Origin: JADJPO01 sp046330955
GTDB lineage: Bacteria > Actinomycetota > Actinomycetes > Actinomycetales > Kineosporiaceae
NCBI GenBank assembly: GCA_046330955.1
Contig: JAXLRT010000018.1
Coordinates: 62,001-126,000 of the forward strand
Reading direction: 5' to 3'
DNA: 64,000 nucleotides
This document shows positions 41,842 through 51,139 of this stretch, piece after piece. Below the pieces are notes generated by a model. It was given only the letters and a program-made list of their open reading frames with translations. It made no database searches and was not told where the DNA came from. A program made the position numbers and the translations under genes. Positions within the stretch are counted from its first letter, which is position 1; every line of letters starts with the position of its first letter.

Positions 41842-43211
41842 GCCGGTGCCTCCTCGGGGGCGGGTCGCTCCAGGTGTCGCTTCAGTCCGGGCGACTGCTG
41901 GTTGAGCATGTGGACGACGGCCCAGTGCATCCAGGCCGTGCAGATCACGGTGAGCAGGAAGAGCACGAAGAAGGTGCTCGACGGGAAGCCGGACCACACC
42001 TTGGTGTAGGCGAACAGCGGCGGTAGGAAGAACCCGCCCAACCCGCCGAGCATGCCGACGAGCCCACCGACCGAGCCGACGTTGTCGGGGAAGTACTCCG
42101 GGATGTGCTTGAACACAGCCGCCTTGCCGATTCCCATGGCGCAGCCGAGCAGGAACACCAGCACCGTGAACGGCACGATGCCCAGGGTGTAGGCCAGGTG
42201 CTCGCTGAGCCGCCCGTCGGGGTGGGCGATGACGACGTGACCGTTCGGCATCATCAGGACGCCGGTCAGCACCAGCATCGCTGCGAAGGTGCCGTACATC
42301 ACCCGCCGAGCGCCGAACCGGTCGGACAGCGTGCCCCCCAACGGCCGCAGCAGCGAGGCCGGGAAGATGTAGAGCGCGGTCAGGTACGCCGCGGTCTGCA
42401 GACTGACGTCGTAGTTGTCGAGGTAGTAGGTCGGCAACCAGGCCGCCAGCGCGACGTACGCGCCGAACACGGCGACGTAGTACAGGCTGAACCGCCACAC
42501 CCGCAGCTGCTTCAGCGGGGCCAACTGGTCTCGCAGCGGGACACCGGTGCCGGGTCGGCGGTCGTGTCGCGGCGCCAGGAACCACGTCGCCAGCGCCATC
42601 ACGACCAGCAGGACGGCGTACACCACCGGCACCAGGCGCCACCCGCCACGCACCCAGCCCAGATAGGTTGCCCCGGCGGTCCCGGCGATGATGGGCGGCC
42701 CGATGAACTTGGTGACCGAGGCCCCGACGTTGCCCGCACCGAAGACCCCGAGGGCGAAGCCCTGGTGCGCCCGGGTGTGCCAGGCCGAGTTCCAGGCGAT
42801 ACCGGCCGAGAAGGAGTTACCGGCGAACCCGACCAGGAACGCCAACCCCAGCAGCATGGGATACGAGCCGGCCTGCGAGACCAGGTAGGCCGGGATCGCG
42901 ACCGAGGCCAGCAGGAAGGTCATCACCGCCCGGCCGCCGAAACGATCCGCGAGCATGCCCGCCGGCAGCCGCCACATCGATCCGTTCAGCACGGCCACCG
43001 CGATGATCCAGGACAGCTGCACCTCGCTGAGGCCGAACTCCTTGCTGATCGGTTTGCCGAGGATGCCGAACATCAGCCAGACCGCGAACATCAGGGTGAA
43101 CCCTGCGGTGGACAGTCCCAGCACCCGGCGCGATCCGGAGGGGTCGTCGCCTCGCCGATCTGCGCTGTCGCCGATGCGTTCGCTCACTGCGGTGCCTGAC
43201 GGCGACACCAT
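41838..43211 (-). CDS. narK: NarK-type nitrate/nitrite transporter, first of a pair
   Basis: The 457-aa MFS product shows the nitrate-porter pattern: FLVGFAGNSFSAGIAWNSAWHTRAHQGFALGVFGAGNVGAS near residues 120-165 and GIGKAAVFKHIPEYFPDNVGSVGGLVGMLGGLGGFFLPPLF near 370-415, the two Gly-rich signature helices. ATG 43211 is set by an upstream GGAGGG (43216-43221 region) and by the divergent promoter. It is the first gene of a two-gene operon divergent from the regulator-narGHJI unit. Confidence 0.92.
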   Translation of the reverse strand: MVSPSGTAVSERIGDSADRRGDDPSGSRRVLGLSTAGFTLMFAVWLMFGILGKPISKEFGLSEVQLSWIIAVAVLNGSMWRLPAGMLADRFGGRAVMTFLLASVAIPAYLVSQAGSYPMLLGLAFLVGFAGNSFSAGIAWNSAWHTRAHQGFALGVFGAGNVGASVTKFIGPPIIAGTAGATYLGWVRGGWRLVPVVYAVLLVVMALATWFLAPRHDRRPGTGVPLRDQLAPLKQLRVWRFSLYYVAVFGAYVALAAWLPTYYLDNYDVSLQTAAYLTALYIFPASLLRPLGGTLSDRFGARRVMYGTFAAMLVLTGVLMMPNGHVVIAHPDGRLSEHLAYTLGIVPFTVLVFLLGCAMGIGKAAVFKHIPEYFPDNVGSVGGLVGMLGGLGGFFLPPLFAYTKVWSGFPSSTFFVLFLLTVICTAWMHWAVVHMLNQQSPGLKRHLERPAPEEAPA

Positions 43212-43223
43212 CACTACCCTCCA

Positions 43224-43248
43224 GATAAGAGGACTTGTTTCCTTTAAA
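43224..43248. promoter_or_regulatory. Dyad in the narK promoter region (site 1)
   Basis: The 25 bases contain AGGA-N6-TCCT (AGGA 43230-43233, TCCT 43240-43243) with an AT-rich flank on each side. The segment matches site 2 before the divergent regulator gene at 17 of 25 positions in the same orientation. It lies 13 bases before the narK start codon, overlapping where a promoter must be. Confidence 0.55.
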
Positions 43249-43376
43249 TGTCCCTCGGGAGGGAGGCTACACCCGGCGCGTCCGGGCCGCGAAATCCCCA
43301 CTCGTGAGGCGCATCACCTGCGACCAGCGGCTTTGTCCCGGGATCGGTCGATTGTCCGCAACCGTCCCGGACCGCT

Positions 43377-43405
43377 TTGTTATCAGGATGGGATTCCTCT
43401 AAAGT
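43377..43405 (+). promoter_or_regulatory. Promoter of the regulator-narGHJI operon with dyad (site 2)
   Basis: TTGTTA (43377-43382) and TAAAGT (43400-43405) are 17 bases apart, and the GTG start is seven bases later, so the message is likely leaderless. Dyad site 2 (43379-43403; AGGA 43385-43388, TCCT 43395-43398) fills the spacer and both boxes, as expected for repression or redox control of this promoter. Confidence 0.6.
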
Positions 43406-43412
43406 CGGGTCC

Positions 43413-44171
43413 GTGACCCCCGGGAAGTCCCCCGATCCGCAGCGCACGGCGCTGCTGCTCACCTCACCGGTCAGGCGAGCGATCGTCGATCATCTCGCCG
43501 AGGCCGGCGCCGAGGATCCCGACGGGTTGACGGCCGCGCAGCTCGCCGAGCTGCTGGAGTTGCACGTGACCACCGTGCGGTTCCATCTCGATCAGTTGGT
43601 CACCGCGGGCCTGTTGACCGCCGCCGACGCCAAGGACGCCGGGGTGGGCAGGCCGCGCAAGCTGTACCGCATCGCGCCGGGATCGCTGACCTCCGCCGAC
43701 GACGAGCGAGCCCGGCGGATGCTGATCGGGCTCCTGGCCGATAGCTTCGGCGAGGGTGGCCTCACCCCCGCCGAGGCTGGCCGGCGCTGGAGCCGCGCTC
43801 ACGTCGCGGCCGAGTCGGCAGACGAGCCGGCCGACACCGCGGGACGCTGGCTCACCAAGGTCGGCCGCATGATCGACATCCTGGCCGACTGGGGGTACAC
43901 CCCCGAGGTGGCCTCCGAGGAGGGCGGCCACACGATCCGGATCAACCTGCGGCGCTGCCCCTTCATCGATCTGGCGCACACCAACCCGGCTGTCGTGTGC
44001 GGGATTCACCGAGGGCTCATTCACGGCACCTTGGAGCAGCTCGGTGAGCCGGAGGCCCAGGTGGGGCTCGAGCCCTTCGTCGAGCCGGACCTCTGCCGGG
44101 CACTGGTGCGCACCCCGACGCCTTTCCGCAGCACCGCCCGTTCGACCTCGAACCCCAGGAGCTCGTCGTGA
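43413..44171 (+). CDS. ArsR/SufR-like regulator with C-terminal cysteine cluster (probable Fe-S or redox sensor)
   Basis: The 252-aa product has an N-terminal winged helix (LTAAQLAELLELHVTTVRFHLDQLVTAGLLTAADA, residues 39-73) followed by GVGRPRKLYRI. The C-terminal domain contains Cys182, Cys196 and Cys228 in CPFIDLAHTNPAVVCGIHRGLIHG...PDLCRALV. COG2345/SufR-type proteins bind a [4Fe-4S] cluster through such residues, so oxygen or nitric oxide sensing is plausible here, but is inferred. The stop overlaps the narG GTG by four bases. GTG 43413 chosen; the frame from 43377 would read through its own promoter. Confidence 0.87.
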   Translation: MTPGKSPDPQRTALLLTSPVRRAIVDHLAEAGAEDPDGLTAAQLAELLELHVTTVRFHLDQLVTAGLLTAADAKDAGVGRPRKLYRIAPGSLTSADDERARRMLIGLLADSFGEGGLTPAEAGRRWSRAHVAAESADEPADTAGRWLTKVGRMIDILADWGYTPEVASEEGGHTIRINLRRCPFIDLAHTNPAVVCGIHRGLIHGTLEQLGEPEAQVGLEPFVEPDLCRALVRTPTPFRSTARSTSNPRSSS

Positions 44172-47100
44172 CCCAGGACGTCCGTAGGGACAGTTCTCTC
44201 GAAGGCCCGCTGTCGACCGCGCTCATCGCCGGCCGAAAGTTCTTCACCCGGGCCACCGTCTCGGACGATCAGCGCGCACTGTTCACGGAGGGCGGGCGCA
44301 CGGGCGACGCCTTCTACCGCGACCGGTGGAGCCACGACAAGGTGGTGCGCTCTACCCACGGGGTCAACTGCACCGGCTCGTGCTCCTGGAAGGTCTACGT
44401 CAAGGACGGGATCATCACCTGGGAGGCGCAGCAGACCGACTACCCCTCGGCCGGTGCCGACCGCCCGGACTACGAGCCACGCGGCTGCCCCCGGGGTGCG
44501 GCGTTCTCCTGGTACACCTACAGCCCCACCCGGATCCGCTACCCGTACGTGCGCGGCGTCCTGCTCGAGATGTACCGCGAGGCCAAGGCGCGCCTGGGCG
44601 ACCCGGTGCTCGCCTGGGCCGACATCGTCGAGGACCCCGAGCGCGCGGCGCGCTACAAGACGGCGCGGGGCAAGGGCGGCCTGGTGCGCGCGAGCTGGGC
44701 CGAGGCCGCCGAGATCTACGCTGCCGCAACCTGTCACACGATCAAGCGGTGGGGTCCGGACCGGATCGCGGGGTTCAGCCCGATCCCGGCGATGTCGATG
44801 GTCTCGCACGCCTCCGGCGCCCGCTGGACCAGCCTGCTCGGGGGCGCCATGCTCTCGTTCTACGACTGGTACGCCGACCTACCGGTGGCCTCACCCCAGA
44901 TCTTCGGCGACCAGACCGACGTCCCGGAATCCGGCGACTGGTGGGACGCCGGGTACCTGATCATGTGGGGCTCGAACATCCCGGTCACCCGGACGCCGGA
45001 CGCCCACTGGATGACCGAGGCGCGCTACCGCGGTCAGAAGGTGATCGTGGTCGCGCCGGACTACGCCGACAACGTCAAGTTCGCCGACGAGTGGCTGCCC
45101 GCCGCGCCCGGCACGGACGCCGCGCTGGCGATGGCGATGGGGCACGTCGTCCTGCGGGAGTTCTTCGTCGACAACCAGGTCGACTACTTCACCGACTACG
45201 TCAAGAAGTACACCGACCTGCCGTACCTGATCACCCTCGACGAGGTCGCCGGCGAGTCGGGGACGGCATACCGCCCGGGCAAGTTCCTCACCGCCGCCGA
45301 GTTGGCGAGCGACGCGGACACCGCCGGGGAGAACGCCGCCTTCCGGCCGGTGCTGCTGGACGCGCGCACCGCGGAACCGTTCGTACCCAACGGGTCCCTG
45401 GGGCACCGCTTCGGCGACAACGGCGCGGGACGCTGGAACCTCGACCTGGGCGACGTCGATCCGGCGCTCACCCTGCACGGCGCCACCGCAGAGGCCGTCG
45501 AGGTCGAGTTGGCGCGGTTCGACGTCCGCGGCCCCGATGCCCTGCTGCGCCGCGGCGTCCCGGTGCGGCGTGTGGCCGGGCGGCTGGTGACCACGGTCTT
45601 CGACCTGATGCTGGCCCAGTACGGCGTGGGCCGCCCCGGGCTGCCGGGCAGCTTCGCCGCAGGCTACGAGGACGCCTCGGCCCCGTACACCCCGGCCTGG
45701 CAGGAGTCGATCACCGGGGTGCCGGCCGGTGCCGTGAGCCGGATCGCCCGTGAGTTCGCGCAGAACGCCGCCGACACCCGGGGCCGGTCGATGATCATCG
45801 TGGGCGCCGGCACCAACCACTGGTTCCACAGCGACACCATCTACCGCGCCATGCTCATGCTGACCACCATCACCGGGTGCCAGGGCGTCAACGGCGGCGG
45901 CTGGGCGCACTACGTGGGGCAGGAGAAGGCTCGCCCGATCACCGGCTGGGCACAGCTCGCGTTCGGCCTGGACTGGTCCCGCCCGCCGCGGCAGATGATC
46001 CAGACCGCGTACTGGTACCTGCACACCGACCAGTTCCGCTACGACAACTACGACGTCGAGCACCTGGCCGCGCCGAATGCCACCGGCCGGTTCCGGGGCA
46101 TGGGCACCGCGGATGCCCTCGCGTTGAGCGCCCGGTTGGGCTGGATGCCGTCGTATCCGACCTTCGACCGCAATCCCCTGGATCTGGCGGACGACGCGGC
46201 GGCCTCCGGTCTCGAACCGGCCGAGTACGTGGTCCGTTCGCTGCAGGACGGCAGCCTGCGCTTCGCCTGCGAGGACCCGGACGCGCCGGAGAACTTCCCC
46301 CGCATGCTGACCATGTGGCGGGCCAACCTGTTCGGCTCCTCGGGCAAGGGCAACGAGTACTTCCTCAAGCACCTGCTGGGCACCGACTCCTCGGTGCAGG
46401 CCAGCGAGACGCCGCCCGAGCAGCGGCCGACGTCGATTGTCTGGCACGACGAGGCACCCGAGGGCAAGCTGGATCTGTTGTGCACGTTGGACTTCCGCAT
46501 GACCTCCTCGACGATCCTGTCCGACATCGTGCTGCCGGCGGCAACCTGGTACGAGAAGCACGACATCTCGACCACCGACATGCATCCCTTCATCCACTCG
46601 TTCAACCCGGCGATCAACCCGCCGTGGCAGACCAAGACCGACTGGGACATCTTCCACACCCTGGCGCAGACCTTCGCGCCCATGGGGGCGAAGCACCTCG
46701 GCGTGCGCCGCGACCTGGTCGCCGCCCCGCTGCTGCACGACAGCCCGGAGGCGATGGCCACCCCCCACGGCGTGGTGCGCGACTGGCGCGCCGGCGAGTG
46801 CGATCCGGTTCCGGGTAAGACCATGCCCAAACTGATCGTGGTGGAACGGGATTACGGCGCCATCGCGGACAAGATGGCCGCCTTGGGGCCGCTCATGGAG
46901 AAGCTCGGCGCCACCACCAAGGCCATCACCTACGACGTGACCCGCGAGGTGGACTACCTGCGCGGCAAGCTCGGCGTCGTCCGGGCCCCGGGTACGGTGA
47001 CCGACGGTCGACCATCGTTGGTCAAGGACATCGCCGCCGCCGAGACCATCATGGCGCTGTCCGGGACGACGAACGGGCACCTGGCCACGCAGGGATTCGA

Positions 47101-47887
47101 GACCCTCGAGAAGCGCACCGGAACCCGGCTGGCCGACCTGGCCCGCGAGCACGAGGGCAAGCGGATCACCTTCGCCGATACCCAGGCGGCACCGGTCCCG
47201 GTGATCACCTCACCGGAGTGGTCCGGCTCGGAGACCGGCGGGCGACGCTACAGCCCCTTCACCATCAACACCGAACGGCTCAAGCCGTGGCACACCCTCA
47301 CCGGGCGGCAGCATTTCTATCTCGACCACGACTGGATCCAGGAACTGGGCGAGATGTTGCCCGTGTTCAAACCACCGCTCGACATGACCGAGATCTTCGG
47401 CGAGCCCGCGATCGGGTCGGTCGGCGAGCTCGGCGTGACCGTTCGCTATCTCACGCCGCACAACAAGTGGTCGATCCACTCCGAGTACCAGGACAACCTG
47501 TTCATGCTGTCGCTGTCCCGTGGCGGACAGGCGATCTGGATGAGCGACATCGACGCGGCCAAGGTCGGCATCGTGGACAACGACTGGATCGAAGCGGTCA
47601 ACCGCAACGGGGTGGTCGCCGCCCGGGCCATCGTGAGCCACCGGATGCCCGAAGGCGTGGTGTACATGCACCACGCGCAGGACCGGCTGGTCGACGTCCC
47701 GCGCACCGAGACCACCGGCAAGCGCGGCGGCATCCACAACAGCCTCACCCGGATCATGCTCAAGCCGAGCCACATCATCGGCGGCTACGCCCAACTGGCC
47801 TTCGCCTTCAACTACCTGGGCCCCACCGGCAACCAGCGCGACGAGGTCACGGTCATCCGCAAGCGAACTCAGCCCGTGCGGTACTGA
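44168..47887 (+). CDS. narG: Respiratory nitrate reductase alpha subunit NarG
   Basis: The 1239-aa product is the catalytic Mo-bisMGD subunit that reduces nitrate to nitrite on the cytoplasmic side of the membrane. The FS0 [4Fe-4S] ligands are His64, Cys68, Cys72 (HGVNCTGSCSW) and Cys107 (EPRGCPRG). The Mo ligand Asp233 lies in SFYDWYADLP, equivalent to E. coli Asp222. The stretch GDQTDVPESGDWW, then WGSNIPVTRTPDAH, is nearly invariant. There is no twin-arginine leader, as usual for NarG. GTG start coupled to the upstream regulator. Confidence 0.97.
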   Translation: MTQDVRRDSSLEGPLSTALIAGRKFFTRATVSDDQRALFTEGGRTGDAFYRDRWSHDKVVRSTHGVNCTGSCSWKVYVKDGIITWEAQQTDYPSAGADRPDYEPRGCPRGAAFSWYTYSPTRIRYPYVRGVLLEMYREAKARLGDPVLAWADIVEDPERAARYKTARGKGGLVRASWAEAAEIYAAATCHTIKRWGPDRIAGFSPIPAMSMVSHASGARWTSLLGGAMLSFYDWYADLPVASPQIFGDQTDVPESGDWWDAGYLIMWGSNIPVTRTPDAHWMTEARYRGQKVIVVAPDYADNVKFADEWLPAAPGTDAALAMAMGHVVLREFFVDNQVDYFTDYVKKYTDLPYLITLDEVAGESGTAYRPGKFLTAAELASDADTAGENAAFRPVLLDARTAEPFVPNGSLGHRFGDNGAGRWNLDLGDVDPALTLHGATAEAVEVELARFDVRGPDALLRRGVPVRRVAGRLVTTVFDLMLAQYGVGRPGLPGSFAAGYEDASAPYTPAWQESITGVPAGAVSRIAREFAQNAADTRGRSMIIVGAGTNHWFHSDTIYRAMLMLTTITGCQGVNGGGWAHYVGQEKARPITGWAQLAFGLDWSRPPRQMIQTAYWYLHTDQFRYDNYDVEHLAAPNATGRFRGMGTADALALSARLGWMPSYPTFDRNPLDLADDAAASGLEPAEYVVRSLQDGSLRFACEDPDAPENFPRMLTMWRANLFGSSGKGNEYFLKHLLGTDSSVQASETPPEQRPTSIVWHDEAPEGKLDLLCTLDFRMTSSTILSDIVLPAATWYEKHDISTTDMHPFIHSFNPAINPPWQTKTDWDIFHTLAQTFAPMGAKHLGVRRDLVAAPLLHDSPEAMATPHGVVRDWRAGECDPVPGKTMPKLIVVERDYGAIADKMAALGPLMEKLGATTKAITYDVTREVDYLRGKLGVVRAPGTVTDGRPSLVKDIAAAETIMALSGTTNGHLATQGFETLEKRTGTRLADLAREHEGKRITFADTQAAPVPVITSPEWSGSETGGRRYSPFTINTERLKPWHTLTGRQHFYLDHDWIQELGEMLPVFKPPLDMTEIFGEPAIGSVGELGVTVRYLTPHNKWSIHSEYQDNLFMLSLSRGGQAIWMSDIDAAKVGIVDNDWIEAVNRNGVVAARAIVSHRMPEGVVYMHHAQDRLVDVPRTETTGKRGGIHNSLTRIMLKPSHIIGGYAQLAFAFNYLGPTGNQRDEVTVIRKRTQPVRY

Positions 47888-47904
47888 GGAAGGGTGTAAC
47901 GGAC

Positions 47905-49545
47905 ATGCGCGTCATGGCACAGCTGGCGATGGTGATGAACCTCGACAAGTGCATCGGCTGCCACACCTGCTCGGTCACCTGCAAGCAGGCCTGGACCAAC
48001 CGCACCGGAACCGAGTACGTGTGGTTCAACAACGTCGAAACCCGGCCCGGGCTGGGCTACCCCCGCACCTACGAGAACCAGCAGGAGTGGCAGGGCGGCT
48101 GGATCCGCAAGGCCAACGGCCGGCTGGCGCTGCGGGCAGGCGGCCGGTTCAAGAAGCTGCTCACCATCTTCTCCAACCCCAAGCTGCCCTCGATCCACGA
48201 CTATTACGAGCCCTGGACCTACGACTACGAGACGCTGACCAACTCGCCCGCGACCGACACCTTCCCGGTGGCGCGCCCCAAGTCCCTGCTGACCGGCAAG
48301 GACATGAACGTCGAGTGGTCGGCGAACTGGGACGACAACCTCGGCGGCTCGCGTGAGCACGCCGCGCGCGACGTCCTGCTCACGGGCATCGAGGACACGG
48401 TGCGCATGGAGTTCGAGAAGACCTTCATGTTCTACCTGCCCCGTATCTGCGAGCACTGCCTGAACCCGTCGTGTGCGGCGTCCTGCCCGAGCGGGGCGAT
48501 CTACAAGCGCTCCGAGGACGGCATCGTGCTGGTCGATCAGGACCGCTGCCGGGGCTGGCGGATGTGCGTGTCGGGCTGCCCGTACAAGAAGATCTACTTC
48601 AACCACAAGACCGGCAAGGCCGAGAAGTGCACGTTCTGCTATCCCCGGGTCGAGGTCGGGTTGCCGACCGTGTGTTCGGAGACCTGCGTGGGGCGGCTGC
48701 GGTACATCGGCCTGGTGCTCTACGACGCCGATCGGGTGCTGGCGGCCGCATCGGTGGCCGAGGACACCGATCTGTACGAGGCGCAACGGGCGGTGTTCCT
48801 CGACCCCGAGGATCGGGCGGTGCAGGCGGCGGCCGAGGCGGCGGGCATTCCCGGCGACTGGATCGAGGCGGCACGGCGGTCGCCGGTGTACGCGCTGATC
48901 AACCGCTACCGGGTGGCGCTGCCACTGCATCCCGAATACCGCACGCTGCCCATGGTCTGGTACATCCCGCCACTCTCACCGGTGGTCGACGTGATGCGCG
49001 ACACCGGTCACGATGCCGAGGACCGCGGCAATCTGTTCGCCGCCATCGAGGCGTTGCGGATCCCGGTGGAGTACCTGGCCAAGCTGTTCACCGCCGGCGA
49101 CGTCGAACCGGTGAACCTCGTGCTGCGCCGGCTGGCCGCGATGCGTTCGTACATGCGCGATCTCAACCTCGGCCGCGAGGGCGACCCCGCCATCCCCGCC
49201 GCCGTCGGCATGAGCGAGGAGGAGCTGTACGACATGTTCCGGCTGCTCGCCCTGGCCAAGTACGACGAGCGCTACGTCATCCCCACGGCGCATGCCGAGC
49301 AGGCGCACGCGCTCGAGGAACTGGCCACCGATTGCCCGGTCTCGGGTTACGGCGGCGGCCAGCAGGGCGCCTTCGGCGAAGGCTCCGGACGGCCCACCCC
49401 GGTCGCCGTCGAGAACTTCCAGATGCTGCAGGATCGCCAGACCAACGAGCACACCACCGATCCGGCGGCGAGTCGGGTGAACCTGCTCAACTGGGACGGC
49501 AAGGGTCGCCCCGACGGCCTGTTCCCCCCGAAGCGGGGGTCGTGA
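47905..49545 (+). CDS. narH: Respiratory nitrate reductase beta subunit NarH
   Basis: The 546-aa product carries four iron-sulfur clusters that pass electrons from NarI to NarG. The motifs are CIGCHTCSVTC (Cys16, 19, 22, 26), CEHCLNPSCAASCPSG, CRGWRMCVSGCP, where Trp replaces one Cys and so gives a [3Fe-4S] cluster, and CTFCYPRVEVGLPTVCSETC. Length is that of the family. The ATG at 47905 follows a GGAAGGG-type ribosome-binding site 15 bases after narG. The open frame upstream from 47218 is inside narG and is a shadow. Confidence 0.97.
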   Translation: MRVMAQLAMVMNLDKCIGCHTCSVTCKQAWTNRTGTEYVWFNNVETRPGLGYPRTYENQQEWQGGWIRKANGRLALRAGGRFKKLLTIFSNPKLPSIHDYYEPWTYDYETLTNSPATDTFPVARPKSLLTGKDMNVEWSANWDDNLGGSREHAARDVLLTGIEDTVRMEFEKTFMFYLPRICEHCLNPSCAASCPSGAIYKRSEDGIVLVDQDRCRGWRMCVSGCPYKKIYFNHKTGKAEKCTFCYPRVEVGLPTVCSETCVGRLRYIGLVLYDADRVLAAASVAEDTDLYEAQRAVFLDPEDRAVQAAAEAAGIPGDWIEAARRSPVYALINRYRVALPLHPEYRTLPMVWYIPPLSPVVDVMRDTGHDAEDRGNLFAAIEALRIPVEYLAKLFTAGDVEPVNLVLRRLAAMRSYMRDLNLGREGDPAIPAAVGMSEEELYDMFRLLALAKYDERYVIPTAHAEQAHALEELATDCPVSGYGGGQQGAFGEGSGRPTPVAVENFQMLQDRQTNEHTTDPAASRVNLLNWDGKGRPDGLFPPKRGS

Positions 49546-50285
49546 TGTTCCGCGCCGCCCACCGGCACAGTCGCCCGGCTCATGCCCCCACGGTGTGGGC
49601 AGCGGTCTCGCTGCTGCTCGACTACCCCACCGCAGAGCTGGTGGCGACCCTGCCCGTGCTGCGCCGGGTAGCCGTCGGATTACCCGGGTCGGCCGGGGTG
49701 CCGCTGATCCGGCTGATCGACCATCTGGCCGAACGAACCGGGGACGGCGCCGCCGCCGGTCTGCGCGAACTGCAGGAGGAGTATGTCCAGACCTTCGATC
49801 ACACCCGCGCCTGCGCGCTCTACCTGACCTACTTCGCCTACGGCGACACCCGGCGCCGGGGAGTGGCCCTGCTGGAGTTCAAGCAGGCCTACCGGCGCGG
49901 GGGCGCCGCCTGGGACGAGGACGCGGGGGAACTGCCCGACCACCTCTGCGCAGTGCTGCAGTTCGGCGCGACGATCGATGCTCGCACCGCTTGGCGGTTG
50001 CTGCTGAATCACCGCGCCGGGATCGAGATGCTGCGGTTGGCGCTCGCCACCTGGGACCGCCGCGACGGCAATCCTCCCGGCTCCCCGTGGCACGACGCGC
50101 TGCTGGCGCTGTGTTCGACCCTGCCGGAGCTGAAGGGCGACGAGGTGGACGCCGTCCGCCGCCTGGTGGAGCAGGGGCCGCCGGCCGAGGAGGTCGGGCT
50201 GCAGCCCTACCTGCTCGATCCCCAGCTCGATCGGCCGGCCAACCCCACGCCGACCGGGGCCGACCTCACGGGGGTGCGGCCATGA
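49545..50285 (+). CDS. narJ: Nitrate reductase assembly chaperone NarJ
   Basis: The 246-aa product is all-helical, of the NarJ/TorD fold, with LQEEYVQTFDHTRACALYLTYFAYGDTRRRGVALLEFKQAYRRGG and DHLCAVLQFGAT matching NarJ landmarks. NarJ binds the NarG N-terminus and aids molybdenum cofactor insertion and membrane attachment; it is not part of the final complex. The start overlaps narH by one base (TGATG). Confidence 0.95.
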   Translation: MFRAAHRHSRPAHAPTVWAAVSLLLDYPTAELVATLPVLRRVAVGLPGSAGVPLIRLIDHLAERTGDGAAAGLRELQEEYVQTFDHTRACALYLTYFAYGDTRRRGVALLEFKQAYRRGGAAWDEDAGELPDHLCAVLQFGATIDARTAWRLLLNHRAGIEMLRLALATWDRRDGNPPGSPWHDALLALCSTLPELKGDEVDAVRRLVEQGPPAEEVGLQPYLLDPQLDRPANPTPTGADLTGVRP

Positions 50286-51013
50286 GCACGTTCCTCTGGG
50301 TGATCGTGCCCTATCTCTGCCTGGCCACCTTCGTGATCGGGCACGTCTGGCGCTATCGCTACGACGCCTTCGGCTGGACCACGCGCTCGTCCCAGCTGTA
50401 CGAGGCGCGGCTGCTGCGGCTGGGCTCGCCGCTGTTCCACTTCGGCATGCTCGGGGTGGTCGGCGGGCACGTGATCGGGCTGCTGGTGCCCCGGTCGTGG
50501 ACCGAGGCGATCGGCGTCGACGATCACCTGTACCACCTGGTGGCGGTCATCGGCGGCCTGATCGCCGGGGCGATGGCCCTGGTGGGCATGGCCATCCTGA
50601 TCTACCGCCGGCGCACCGTGGGCCCGGTGTTCTCGGCGACCACGGTGATGGACAAGGTGATGTATCTCGTTCTCGCCGTGGTGATCTCGCTGGGGTTGTG
50701 GAATACGGTCGCCGGGTCGGTGATGAACCTCGGCGGGGAGTACAACTACCGCGAGGGGGTCTCGGTCTGGTATCGCTCGTTCCTGGCCTTCCAGCCGGAC
50801 GCCGCGCTCATGGCCCGCGCACCGATCGGCTTCCGGCTGCACGCACTGGCCGCGTTCACGCTGTTCGCGCTCTGGCCGTTCACCCGCCTGGTGCATGTGT
50901 TCTCGGCCCCGGTCGGCTACCTGACGCGGCCGTACATCGTCTACCGCTCGCGTGACGAGCGCCCGCTGGGCACTTCCGCGGCGCGCCGGGGCTGGGAGCG
51001 CGTGGACTCCTGA
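50282..51013 (+). CDS. narI: Respiratory nitrate reductase gamma subunit NarI
   Basis: The 243-aa product is the quinol-oxidising cytochrome b with five transmembrane helices. The haem ligands are His53 and His63 (LFHFGMLGVVGGHVIG) and His187 and His205 (GFRLHALAAF, TRLVHVFSAP), the same spacing as E. coli NarI, so both b-type haems should form. ATG overlaps the narJ stop by four bases. It closes the regulator-narGHJI operon. Confidence 0.96.
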   Translation: MSTFLWVIVPYLCLATFVIGHVWRYRYDAFGWTTRSSQLYEARLLRLGSPLFHFGMLGVVGGHVIGLLVPRSWTEAIGVDDHLYHLVAVIGGLIAGAMALVGMAILIYRRRTVGPVFSATTVMDKVMYLVLAVVISLGLWNTVAGSVMNLGGEYNYREGVSVWYRSFLAFQPDAALMARAPIGFRLHALAAFTLFALWPFTRLVHVFSAPVGYLTRPYIVYRSRDERPLGTSAARRGWERVDS

Positions 51014-51139
51014 ACCGACGACGCTCCTGAACCGCTGACGCTCTCGGGCAGATCAGGCTCCTGAGCCGATCGCACCGATCTCGGACGGTTCGCAGCACTC
51101 GGACTCACGTCCGAGGCCCGACCTGCCGAGGCAGCACGG

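Noticed and set aside
38124..42009. Two long plus-strand frames antisense to MMPL and the narK pair
   Set aside because: They read as His/Gln/Arg-rich shadows of membrane protein genes.
43211..43413. An Fnr box (TTGAT-N4-ATCAA) in the nar control region
   Set aside because: No such motif is present on either strand; only the AGGA-N6-TCCT dyads were found.
44891..47152. A 753-codon frame antisense to narG
   Set aside because: It is His/Gly/Val-rich with no domain, while narG is intact on the other strand.
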